Below, in pieces: positions 54,252 to 64,000 of a stretch of 64,000 nucleotides of DNA. Position numbers and translations under genes: made by a program. This DNA is from Aegilops tauschii subsp. strangulata. Taxonomy: Eukaryota > Streptophyta > Magnoliopsida > Poales > Poaceae. The stretch is from contig NC_053040.3 in the NCBI RefSeq assembly GCF_002575655.3, positions 362,202,267-362,266,266 on the forward strand, in the 5' to 3' direction. Below the pieces are notes generated by a model, which was not told the origin of the DNA, did no database searches, and worked only from the letters and a program-made list of their open reading frames with translations. Position 1 is the first letter of the stretch, and the number at the start of each line of letters is the position of its first letter.

Positions 54252-56305
54252 GAGACTGACATGGCAAAATGGGAGACATGATATAGCAAGTGATAGGTAG
54301 CGCAGCATGGCAATAGAGCGAACAACTAGCAAAGCAAAGATAGAAGTGATTTCGAGGGGTGGTCATCTTGCCTGCAAGGTTCTCAGAGTTGTCGAAAGCT
54401 TGATCCTCGTAAGCGTACTCAACAGGTTCCTCATTCACGAACTCGTCTCCCGGCTCTACCCAAGACAAGACACAAGCAAACGGAACCACAATCAATCACG
54501 AGGAATGCACAAGCAACATGATGCAAAACATGTATGATATGCAAGATATGATGTGCGATGCATATGCGTGCTCCGGAAGGAAAATGATGAACAAGGCAGT
54601 AACTTGGCAAACCAAGCATGCCACTGGAAAGATGAGATGATTTCGGTCGAAATCGATATAAAGATCACCGGAAATGGATGCACGGTTTGCAAATGGCAAA
54701 CAAAACAATGACACGAATCTGCGATTAACAGCATGATAGCACTTAAAATGCAACAAGCAACAATGCTACAACACTCCCAACATAGCAGCAAAGCACATGG
54801 CAGTAATCTACAGGAGATGCTTGACAAAAGATGAACACTGAGCTACGGCTAGATCACAACATATCAAGCTCAAACAAGCATGGCAAAAGTGCAAAAGATA
54901 ACAGGTTCACAGACAGCGAAAAACTGGACATGGCAGAAAACATCATCAGGTAGCAATGTTCAGAGCATGAAATCAACATGCTACAGGAACTTAACATAGC
55001 AAAAAAAGGCATGGAAGTGTTCTACTAAATGCATATGACAAAAGTCCCTTACTGACCAAAAGCAAAAAAGGACCAGAAGATATGATGGCAAGCATGTAAA
55101 CATAGCAAGTTTCGTTATGAGGTTTCAGAAAACAGAGCATGGCAGAAATAATAATATGAAGGCCTCTTTGTGAGCTTGATAAACTCACTACAGAGCAATG
55201 CATGACAAAACAAGTATACCTACAGCAAGATGGCATGTTTATGAAGCTATCTATGGCAAGAACAAATGCATAGCATGTATGGATCAACTACAATAAGGTT
55301 GGCAACAAAATATTTTATAGTAAAAATAGAGAAAGATTGAGTCATGCTATGGCACTCCATAATTGCAAACAAGGGTAGTAATGGATCAACTACAACTATA
55401 GCTACAAAACATCCTTACTGAACATCACCAAAATATGCATGGATCTCTCTGTAGCATCAAGTTTACATGGCAACAAAATAACAGCAGACAAGGACTTGGA
55501 GAAATCACCAAGTCCCTGAAATCAGAAACATTACGGAGCCTACTTTGCATGCTAGTGCTAGTCACCACAGAGATCACAAAAATAAATGGCATACACCCTT
55601 GGAAATATGGCATGGCATACAACAAAACACATGTATAGCTCATGCCCATAAGATGCACAGATTAAATGATACAAAAATGACAAATCTCCAAGTTTTGATA
55701 AGAACCAGCAGATAACAGCAACTAGCCCTCTTGGAACAGAGATTTGGGCATCAAGATGACCTCTAATGAACATGGTGCAATTGAACAAAATGTAAAGCAT
55801 CACGAGGCGAACAATTTGACATATTACACGCGTGAAACGGAGCTATGCATAGTGAGTTATGCAACGATGAACAAGGCAATATGCTGTAAAAATTCAAGGA
55901 CTTGGGAAATTTTGGGGGGAAGAGGAAGTCAACGTGCTACAGTACCACGTCCAGATCTGGCGAGAGAGCTCGGCTCGTCGTGGCCCTGCCCGCCGGTGAG
56001 GATGGAGGGGAAGGCGAGGCGGGGCGGCGGCCGTAGGAAGGAGGCCGGAGGGAGGAGGAGAAGCCAGAGGGAGGAGGAGACGAGGCGGCGGCGGACGGCG
56101 GAGCCCCGGGCGGCGGCCGGGCGCGGGAGGCGCGTGCGGGGGGCGCGGCGAGGGGCCGGGAGGGCCGCGGGCGGGCCCCGGCGGGCCGGCGCGGTACGGG
56201 CGGTGGCAGAGGAACGGACGTGTGCGGCTCCGCCCGGACGTGTCCGGCGGCGGAGTGGGACGAGGGCTAGGGTTTGTCTGCGTTCCGTTTTCGGGAGGGG
56301 ATGCT

Positions 56306-56314
56306 CTTTTATAG
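56306..56314 (-). promoter_or_regulatory. TATA box in the gypsy 5' LTR
   Basis: Minus strand CTATAAAAG in CTAGCTATAAAAGAGCATCC, followed by a GC-rich leader with an AAACCCTAGCC phrase (near 56260). This is the expected promoter position in the LTR, well upstream of the gag gene. Confidence 0.65.
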
Positions 56315-56984
56315 CTAGAGGGAGCTAGAAGGCTCCAAATGAGGTGCGGTTTTCGCCCACACGATCGTGATCGAACGACCTAGAGCATGGAAGAGAGTTT
56401 GGTGGGTTTTGGGCTGGTTTTTAGGGGGGTTTTGGCTGGACACAAAAATGGACTTTGCGGATGCCCGGTTAACCGTTGGAGTACCAAACGACCTCCAAAT
56501 GGAACGAAACTTGACCGGTGGTCTCCGGGTGGTATAATAAGGCCACTTGACAAGTCTCGGTCCATTCCGAGAAAGTTTGACACCCACTCACGAAAGAAAA
56601 CAAGAGGGGTGCACCGGAGGAGATAGGAGCGCCGGATTGCAAAACGGACAACGGGGAAAAGCTCGGATGCAAGAGACGAACACGTATGCAAATGCAATGC
56701 ACATGATGACATGATATGAAAATGCATGACATGACAAAATGCAAAACGAAAGAAATAACCCGACCACGGAGGAAATAACATAACGCATAGCCGAAAATGG
56801 CAACAGTCGGAGTTACAAATGTGGAAAGTTACATGCGGGGTGTTACATAAGGCCTTCCCTTGTTCATCCTTTTCTCCCACAAGATAAACTACTCATACAA
56901 ATGCATCTTGATGTTCCATGCAACGCATGGGCATCTTGCTAGTATTTTATAAGAGTGTAGATGTAGAGTAGATACAAGCCGACA

Positions 56985-57172
56985 GGTGGGCCCGATGATA
57001 GTGAGATAATGTGGTGCAACACTAGAGGTGCCACGTGGAGCGTTTAACTGGTCAACTAGTCGTGTCTTGAGCAAATACAAAGTTGTATGGTGAGCCCGTG
57101 ACTGTGTAATAACCACAAAACGTAAATGGTGACCGTAATGAGTGGATTCTGAAGTCCAATGTACGTATCGTA
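56985..57172 (-). repeat. Right arm of a diverged inverted repeat
   Basis: The reverse complement aligns with 43822-44010 as described there. The arms are about 13 kb apart today because of the gypsy remnant and the element nested in it. Without them the arms would be near each other. Confidence 0.55.
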
Positions 57173-59323
57173 CTTTTGCTTCAAATACAATGATCGTCAC
57201 TGTATATATCGCGAGAGAAAGATGAAACATGTGTGGAAGTGCTGGGGGCTTACTTTTAGAGGACCTGGAGATAGTTTGTGTGCGTACGTGAAAGGGGCGT
57301 AGAGGGGGGTATGCGATGGAGAGAGAGATGCTCTTCGTTTCTCTTTATTATGACTAACTTTATATATAGTATAAAAATATACAAATTCACATTGCGGAAT
57401 AAATATCATTGTGGGCACCATGCAATGCAAGCGTTCATACTCCTCCATATAACTTTGTAATGTTGTACATATGTAGAAATTCTAAAATATTTTTTTGGCC
57501 ACACTTTATTCAAAAGGAATGTTGTATGCGAAATAAACGTGAAGAGGGGCTTTTTAGATCAATGGGGTACGTGATGTAATATGTGTGAATGTGTAGTTGA
57601 TGCATTTGGTAGGGCCTAGAGAGGTATGTATGTGTATTACGTATTCGAGAGAGGCATGGATAGAGGGGCCGACAGGGGGCGTGGGAGAGATAGCACGAGA
57701 AATGAGAGTGGTCTAGAGAGAGAGACGAATATGATGTCACGACGAGAGATTCCCTTGAGTGCGTATATGCAAGGGGGAGTGGATAGAGGCGCGAGGAGAA
57801 TTTTGTGTGTGTGTGGTGTTTGTGTTGGTATGTGTGGGTGTGAGAAGATAACGAGACGTGGGGGCAGAGGGTGTGTCACCGCGTGAGGTCCGGTGGGTCG
57901 AGGTGAGGCCCTTCGTTCGGTTCCGTCATGCGCCACATTGATCGGCCCGTGACGCATTTAGGGAGACCCATGGATGACTAGTCGTACAAGACAAAGATAG
58001 CATAATTGTGAAGGACTCTATGTCCATTGATAAAGCCGGCTAGGATTTGCAACCCTAGGTTCTCGGACTAAGGTAACCCCTTTATCTTTGATATTACTAT
58101 TCATCCAACCTAACTTTAAGGGGCATCCTACAGAATGCTCTGCTAGAATCATACTCGTCGATTAGGAAGAGGGGTGTGAGACAATGCGTGAGAGACGGGC
58201 CTAAAGATAATGTGCGTACAGGAGACACGTAGGCAGGTCTATGTATATAGAAAGGGTCAGTGGGGATTGTGCGTGTGCTTGCGAGAGGAAGAGTGCTTGT
58301 GATAAAGGTTAGTGAAAACAGTCGTAAATGGTTACGAGAGGGAGGGAGGGTTATATCGAGAACATGTGTGCGAGAAAGACACCACGGGAGAGAGTGTGTG
58401 AGCATGTGTTAGAGACCACCGATGGAGAGTGAAACTACACGTACAAGACTGTTGTACATATTGATTAAAGATATAAATTGTATCCAAATATTAGGATGGG
58501 ATCATGATATTTGCAATTCGCGTAAGTAACGGTCATTGATCCATCAGACATCTAGATTCTATCGAATTTGAGCATGTCTATGTTATTATTCGACACAATT
58601 GATCCACATAGTTAGTATTTTGAACTCCAGACAATGCATCGTTTTAGCAATCGAATATAAACGTGAGTATCGTTCATGTTGTGTGTGTAAAGCACATTAT
58701 ACATACGAAAGTTACACAATGAACATTATAAATAGCTACCTATGAACTAGCATACATTTGAATTCAACTTAAGGTGGTTTTAAAAAATTGAATTCAACAT
58801 GAAGTCCATTCAATTATTTGAATTTGATATCATGGCATTTGTAAATCATACCTAAATTATGGTGGCACCAATCTTTGCTCTGATTTTGTACATAATAGCA
58901 TATGTAGTCGTGTACAAAATAGATTCTAATTTAGCTCCTCCATTCCAAAATAATTGTAGTTATAGGGATTTTCAAGTGTCAAAATTTCAAAAAGAAGCGG
59001 ATAATTTAATGAGGTTTTCAAACATACAATGTCAAATTTAATGTTGTCTATTTAGGTCAATCCTCAAAGTTCAAGAGTACTCTAAACATGAATGCTTGTG
59101 TTTCAAAATTTTGAACGAAGCGCCAAAAGAGCCTCTACTCGCCCGAAACCAGGTGAGACCAATGTTTGGTAGTACAAGGAAATTATTTTTCTAATAACTC
59201 CGACCCGTGAAACCTACCGGCCCGACGTCCAAAGGTCTAAACAGGGGTAGGTTTGTAGCTTCATCTAAATGCCACGCAACCGCCTCCGAAAAACATTCAT
59301 ACACAATGGCCGCCTAAGCACAC
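57173..59323. other. Low-copy, purine-rich and then AT-rich sequence without a gene
   Basis: 57560-57880 and 58150-58400 are rich in GAGAGAGG-type words and TGTGTGTG. 57570-57650 shares phrases with 43740-43830 (GATGTAA, GTGTAG, GGGCCTA(G/C)AGAG, GTATTACG / GTAATAC). A Stowaway-like fragment CTCCTCCATTCCAAAATAAT lies at 58935. 58440-59040 is AT-rich with no ORF above 60 codons. Confidence 0.45.
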
Positions 59324-59454
59324 ATGCGCGCGGCCGAAATCGCTCCCGCCCACTATTTGGGACACCTGGGATTACCATCCTACCCCCGACCCACAGTAGG
59401 TCTGAAATTTAAGAGGGGGGCAAAGTTTGTACTTTCCCCAAATTTCAAACAAGC

Positions 59455-61620
59455 GTGTCCCATCATTTGTTCAAAAAAGCCAAAAACAAGCGCGTCCCAG
59501 ACCGAAACATGGTTCTCCCCCCTCCCGCCCCCCCCCCCCCCCGCCCACCCGTCCGATTCCCCATTCGTACTCCGTGGACGCAAAAACTACCTCTCCACCA
59601 GCCGCGAAACCCCGGTGTCCTCCGTCCGCCACCCCATTCCACCCATCAACCTCCGCCCTCCTCCATCACGCCGGAGCCGATACCCCGACGTCGTCGTCCA
59701 CCGCAACCTCAACCGCAACGCCCTCCACGGCTAGTAGTTGAAGCCGAGGCCGAGCCATCCGTACCTAAGCCAGTTCAACCACGCCGTCCTGCGCCTCACC
59801 GCTGCCGCTCCAACTTCGCCACCCTCCACCGCACCGGAGTTGTTCCTGCTACAGCGTCCTTCGCCGCATCGGATCTGCTTCCCCTCCGCCGACATATGGC
59901 CACGGCAACACAGTCAACAATTTGGCCATGGGTTCGTTCAAGCCTGCACCCTCCAGAACATCGGTTTCCCCAGCAAAAAGAAGAAGATCGGCGCGACATG
60001 TGGAGGCGACCACACCGGCAACTGAAAATGGTACTCCTCTTCCCTTATTTGTGCAAATCTTACGTGTCTGCTTGCACGATATTCATCCCACAGAAGACAC
60101 TAGTTGACCGCTTCTTCTTGATACTAGATGTTCCTAGTAACTCGCGATGCACAAGGTTTCTCCTCATATACTATTTCGCCTTAGCTAGAGGTCCATCGCC
60201 CCCCTGAATTTCAATTCCTGGTCAGTCGATTCCCAATTAACGGAAGCATTCCCCGGCGTAACAGGCGCTAGCCCGCCTATTACGCCGGGGAAGCAGCGCC
60301 TCGGTGTTTATCTTAGGGTCGTGTGGAGCCTAGAGCTACTGGCGCCCGATCTGGAGGTCGGCCGGGATTAAAGGGATGGCCTGGGGGCGCTGCCAAGCAC
60401 AGCGGTGGTGTGAGGTCGAGGGGAGGGCGGGGCGGCGGAGGCAGGGGTCTGGGCCGGTGGTCGCTGGCGGTACGAGAAAGATCGTCAACAGTGACTGGCG
60501 GGAGGTAGACGAAGGCCATCTGCCCGTTCCTTATAGATCGGACGATTCATTAAAAAAATCGACTGACCTATTTATTTTCAGTCGACTGTTATCTTGATAT
60601 GACCACATGTGGTGGTGTGCTGGAGGAGTACTTGCATTTCCTGTGCTCGTATATTACAAAATCATACGGAGTAGAATCTAATTTTGTTTGCCATGCAATG
60701 TTGTAGAGCTATCATATGTCTCCTGTCATTTATTTTTCAGCCACCTGCTATCTGCTACTTTTACAGTGCACTAGTTCTGCACACACTTCACCCATACTCT
60801 CACTATTGTGTTTTTATGCAAGGGTATTTCAGACTCTGCTGCTATGAGAGAAGCAAAAAAGAAAAGAGAGAAGTCGCTCCAGCGTCGTACGCGGATAGGC
60901 CAGACACGTTCCAGCCTTATAATAGGTGCAGTGTTAGCAGATGGAGACGGTAAACGTAGCTCTGGAGTTGATGACCTCGCTCGCAATGAACCACCATCCC
61001 AGGTGCTTGCTTTAACTTCGCGGTGTCATATGTGGTTGCATGTTCCATATGGTGTCTAGCTTGTATTCGAAAGGCTGAAGTCGGTCTTTATTAAGATAAG
61101 GAAATATATTTTTTACATGAACCACCATCCCGTGAGCACCAGAAGACAAATAGCTAGTCAGGGCACTGGCCGAGCCAGTGACAAGCCCAGCAAAGAGAGG
61201 CATCACCTGGAAGCCAACTAAAAAGCCGCGATGGTGGCGAAGCAGCCCGCCTCCCATCAGGCTCTCAGGTCCTAGATGATCATGCTCACCACTCCAGCCG
61301 GATGTCTAGCTTGTATTGCTTCCAATTTGGTTAAATTGCATCTGCTTAGCTTACACATTATACCTTTGAATATGACATGCCTTTCTGTTTTTTGTACATA
61401 CTAGTACATCTGTGTATTAACCATGTTCTTACATCAAACTAATGTTCTTGTGTATCCCTCATCAATCACTTATGATGAGGCAGTCAGGCAAGTGGATTAC
61501 TCCTCATTTAAGGAATGCAGCGTCAGCCTCCCGACATGATTCTCAAGAAATAGCAAGGCTAGATGAAGATAGTGAACGTAGCTCTGTAGTTGATTACCGC
61601 ATTTCCCCTACACTAGCATC
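59455..61620 (+). CDS. Doubtful host gene with tandemly repeated small exons
   Basis: A GC-rich proline-rich first part (59455-60027) is open in all three frames. The frame ending in SPAKRRRSARHVEATTPATE looks the most protein-like and reaches a donor-like ATG|GTACTCC at 60028. Downstream, a segment with GTATTTCAG before about 60831 opens REAKKKREKSLQRRTRIGQT and reaches CAG|GTGCTTGC at 61003. A second segment near 61480-61617 ends in the same CAG|GTGCTTGC. These look like duplicated exons of a basic nuclear-type protein. No known domain is seen, and exon limits are guesses. It may be a pseudogene or chance. Confidence 0.3.
59528..59542 (+). repeat. Poly(C) run of 15
   Basis: Fifteen consecutive C inside the proline-rich stretch. 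Any reading frame across it (including the candidate first exon) depends on a length that sequencing may have got wrong. Confidence 0.9.
60249..60292. other. Near-perfect hairpin
   Basis: Arms 60249-60267 and 60274-60292 pair over 19 positions with one mismatch (TTCCCCGGCGTAA against TTACGCCGGGGAA, then AGGCG against CGCCT) around a 6-base loop. GC-rich and isolated. The role is unknown. Confidence 0.8.
61068..61302 (-). mobile_element. 235-bp retroposed insertion with a 15-bp target duplication
   Basis: TGTCTAGCTTGTATT flanks it exactly at 61053-61067 and 61303-61317. The long duplication points to LINE-type target-primed insertion. On the minus strand a frame is open across it (GGLLRHHRGFLVGFQVMPLF, then AGLVTGSASALTSYLSSGAH), which could be the tail of a LINE or a retrocopied gene. 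Near its end it reads TTAATAAAGACCGACTTCAG, with no long poly(A). The origin is unknown. Confidence 0.7.
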
Positions 61621-61884
61621 GCAGGTGCTTGCTCTAACTTGGCAGCGTGATATGTGGTTGCATGTTGCATATGGTGTCTAGATTGTAATTCTTCTAATCT
61701 GGTTAAACTGCATGTGCTATTCTGCTTAGCTTATACATTATACATGTTAATGTGACATGCCTTCCTGTATTTAGTACATAGTACATCTCTCTATTAAGCA
61801 TGTCCTCACATAAAACTATTGTTTTTTTGTATCCCGCATAAATCAATATGACGAGACACCTTCAGTATATGCAGTGTGATATTA

Positions 61885-61889
61885 GTTGC
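61885..61889. repeat. Target-site duplication of the solo LTR, left copy
   Basis: GTTGC, repeated at 63624-63628 directly after the LTR. Confidence 0.9.
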
Positions 61890-63623
61890 TGTTGGGGAAC
61901 GTAGTAATTTCAAAAAAATTCCTACGCACACGCAAGATCATGGTGATGTATAGCAACGAGAGGGGAGAGTGTTGTCCACGTACCCTCGTAGACCGAAAGC
62001 GGAAGCGTTAACACAACGCGGTTGATGTAGTCGTACGTCTTCACGATCCGACCGATCAAGTACCGAACGCACGGCACCTCCGAGTTCAGCACACGTTCAG
62101 CTCGATGACGTCCCTCGAACTCTGATCCAGCCGAGTGTTGAGGGAGAGTTTCGTCAGCATGACGGCGTGGTGACGATGATGATGTTCTACGACGCAGGGC
62201 TTCGCCTAAGCACCGCTACGATATTATCAAGGTGTAATATGGTGGAGGGGGGCACCGCACACGGCTAAAAGATCGTTGATCAATTGTGTGTCTAGAGGTG
62301 CCCCCTGCCCCCCTATATAAAGGAGCAAGGGGGGGTTCGGCCGGCCTAGAGGAGAGGCGCGCCAGGAGGAGTCCTACTCCTACCGGGAGTAGGACTCCCC
62401 CCTTTTCCATGTTGGACTAGGAGAGAAAGGGGGAAGAGGTGGAGGGGAGGAAGGAAGGGGGGCGCCGCCCCCCGCTCCTTGTCCTATTCGGACTGGGGGG
62501 GAAGGGGCACGCGGCCCTGCCCTGGCCTCCTCTCCTCTCTTCCACCTAGGCCCACTAAGGCCCATTAAGTTACCGGGGGGTTCCGGTAACCTCCCGGTAC
62601 TCCGAAAAAATCTCGATTTCACCCGGAACACTTCCGATGTCCAAACATAGGCTTCCAATATATCAATCTTTATGTCTCGACCATTTCGAGACTCCTCATC
62701 ATGTCCGTGATCACATCCGGGACTCCGAACAACCTTCGGTACATCAAAACATATAAACTCATAATATAACTGTCATCGTAACGTTAAGCGTGCGGACCCT
62801 ACGGGTTCGAGAACTATGTAGACATGACCGAGACACCTCTCTGGTCAATAACCAATAGCGGAACCTGGATGCTCATATTGGTTCCCACATATTCTACGAA
62901 GATCTTTATCGGTCAGACCGCATAACAACATACGTTGTTCCCTTTGTCATCGGTATGTTACTTGCCCGAGATTCGATCGTCGGTATCTCGATACCTAGTT
63001 CAATCTCGTTACTGGCAAGTCTCTTTACTCGTTCCGTAATACATCATCCCGCAACTAACTCATTAGTCACAATGCTTGCAAGGCTTATAGTGATGTGTAT
63101 TACTGAGTGGGCCCAGAGATACCTCTCCGACAATCGGAGTGACAAATCCTAATCTCGAAATACGCCAACCCAACAAGTACCTTTGGAGATACCTGTAGAG
63201 CACCTTTATAATCACCCAGTTACGTTGTGACGTTTGGTAGCACACAAAGTGTTCCTCCGGTAAACGGGAGTTGCATAATCTCATAGTCATAGGAACATGT
63301 ATAAGTCATGAAGAAACCAATAGCAACATACTAAACGATCGAGTGCTAAGCTAACGGAATGGGTCAAGTCAATCACATCATTCTCCTAATGATGTGATCC
63401 CGTTAATCAAATAACAACTCATGTCTATGGCTAGGAAACATAACCATCTTTGATCAACGAGCTAGTGAAGTAGAGGCATACTAGTGACACTCTGTTTGTC
63501 TATGTATTCACACATGTATTATGTTTCTGGTTAATACAATTCTAGCATGAATAATAAACATTTATCATGATATAAGGAAATAAATAATAACTTTATTATT
63601 GCCTCTAGGGCATATTTCCTTCA
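61890..63623 (-). mobile_element. Solo LTR of a BARE1/WIS/Angela-type copia element
   Basis: A 1734-bp LTR with plus-strand ends TGTTGGGGAACGTAGTAATT and GGGCATATTTCCTTCA. On the minus strand it starts TGAAGGAAATATGCCCTAGA, the known sense orientation of this group. The GTTGC duplication on both sides and the lack of any internal sequence show that the two LTRs recombined and removed the interior. A minus-strand TATA candidate, CCTTTATATAGG, lies at 62310-62322. It sits in the third unit of the local tandem repeat. Confidence 0.96.
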
Positions 63624-63740
63624 GTTGCATCTTTGATATGATTTATAGCATGCGCTGCTTCTAATTTGTTGAAATGCCATTTATGATGGGACACTTTTAA
63701 CTTGGCAGAGTCATATTGGTTGCATCTTTCACGTGGTGTC

Positions 63741-64000
63741 TGCTACGTCTCCAACGTATCTACAATTTTTGATTGCTCCATGCTATATTATATTCTGTTT
63801 TGGACATTATTGGGCTTTATTATACACTTTTATATTATTTTTGGGACTAACCTATTAACCGGAGGCCCAGCCCAGAATTAATGTTTTTTGCCTATTTCAG
63901 AGTTTCGGAGAAAAAGAATATCAAACGGAGTCCAAACGGAATGAAACCTTCGGGAACGTGATTTTCGGAACGAACGTGATCCAGAGGACTTGGACCCTAT
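63741..64000 (+). mobile_element. Start of a gypsy LTR, continues beyond the window
   Basis: It opens TGCTACGTCTCCAACGTATC and continues AATTTTTGATTGCTCCATGC, an abundant Triticeae gypsy LTR start (WHAM/Sabrina-like, not resolved). The preceding GTGTC would be the left target duplication. It is related to the old LTR starting at 14452 on the minus strand. Confidence 0.85.

Larger units (their letters stand above)
46431..56847 (-). mobile_element. 5' LTR (about 4.1 kb) of the gypsy remnant, split by a younger LTR element
   Basis: On the minus strand the LTR begins at 56847 with TGTAACACCCCGCATGTAAC and ends at 46431 with TGGCGTTACA. Leaving out the nested element and one GAGAC gives 1505 + 2591 = 4096 bp, in the size class of Sukkula- or Erika-like elements (the family is not certain). 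A GC-rich segment lies downstream of the TATA box (56100-56280), and a GCATTTGCATACGTGTTCGT phrase lies near 56690. The other LTR is absent: on the left the element stops inside or just after gag. TAAGG follows the LTR on the right, but no intact left duplication is visible. Confidence 0.8.
60800..63740 (+). repeat. Tandem duplication, units of about 330-365 bp, three copies, interrupted by two insertions
   Basis: The word GTGCTTGCT(T/C)TAACTT occurs at 61004 and 61618. A third, diverged copy (AACTTGGCAGAGTCATATTG) lies at 63699 and shares the following GGTTGCAT and GGTGTC. Between them GTACATCT(G/C)T(G/C)TATTAA, GACATGCCTT(T/C)CTGT and GCTTAGCTTA(C/T)ACATTATAC are also duplicated (61340-61420 and 61725-61800). 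Subtracting the 235-bp insertion and the solo LTR gives periods near 365 and 326 bp. Confidence 0.8.

Noticed and set aside
57637..57957. 106-codon minus-strand ORF in the purine-rich region
   Set aside because: Its Leu/Ser/Pro-rich peptide results from GAGAGG and TGTG simple sequence.

Overview
This window reads as intergenic and gene-poor chromosome of a Triticeae grass (bread wheat or a close relative such as Aegilops or barley). It contains a solo LTR of the BARE1/WIS/Angela copia group, a CACTA transposon whose start resembles the abundant wheat Jorge family, gypsy LTRs opening TGATACGT, LINEs with plant-type zinc-binding reverse transcriptase tails, Stowaway fragments, and one intact GC-rich intronless gene. 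Family names are recalled from sequence resemblance and were not checked by a search. The subgenome cannot be told.

Layout. 1-3909 is the 3' part and 3' LTR of a gypsy-type element. 3910-14452 is an old minus-strand gypsy LTR broken by three insertions: a 5'-truncated LINE (4609-5275, 15-bp duplication), a full-length but decayed LINE (5350-12657, 13-bp duplication), and a 1.67-kb GC-rich element without a credible ORF (about 12721-14388). 14453-20449 is a gene island with an intact MATE transporter gene (16759-18477), flanked by two copies of a LINE-3'-end-like repeat. 20450-26114 stacks a CACTA end, a copia LTR and a minus-strand gypsy 3' end that carries a B3-domain ORF in antisense (24574-25227).

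26115 to about 36900 is a Jorge-like CACTA element with subterminal repeats, a tandem array, a GRF zinc-finger gene broken by one stop, and a transposase gene broken by three in-frame TGA codons. Its right terminus was not found. 36900-44020 is low-copy DNA with MITE pieces and a small gene coding for four 31-residue repeats (40681-41406). 44025-56847 is a minus-strand gypsy remnant (gag, primer-binding site, about 4.1-kb LTR) whose LTR is split by a young 6.3-kb non-autonomous LTR element (47936-54251) with 574-bp LTRs that look identical and a GAGAC duplication. 57173-61889 holds low-copy sequence and a doubtful gene with tandemly repeated exons. 61890-63623 is the solo LTR (GTTGC duplication), and 63741 to the end is the start of another gypsy LTR.

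The only confident host gene is the MATE transporter. The 31-residue-repeat protein is a plausible second host gene. The B3 and GRF ORFs are passengers of mobile elements. I saw no tRNA, rRNA or CRISPR. No operon-like or defence system is present. The most unusual items are the antisense B3 ORF with its own TATA box, the array of polypurine-tract-like motifs in the young non-autonomous element, and the 31-residue-repeat protein.
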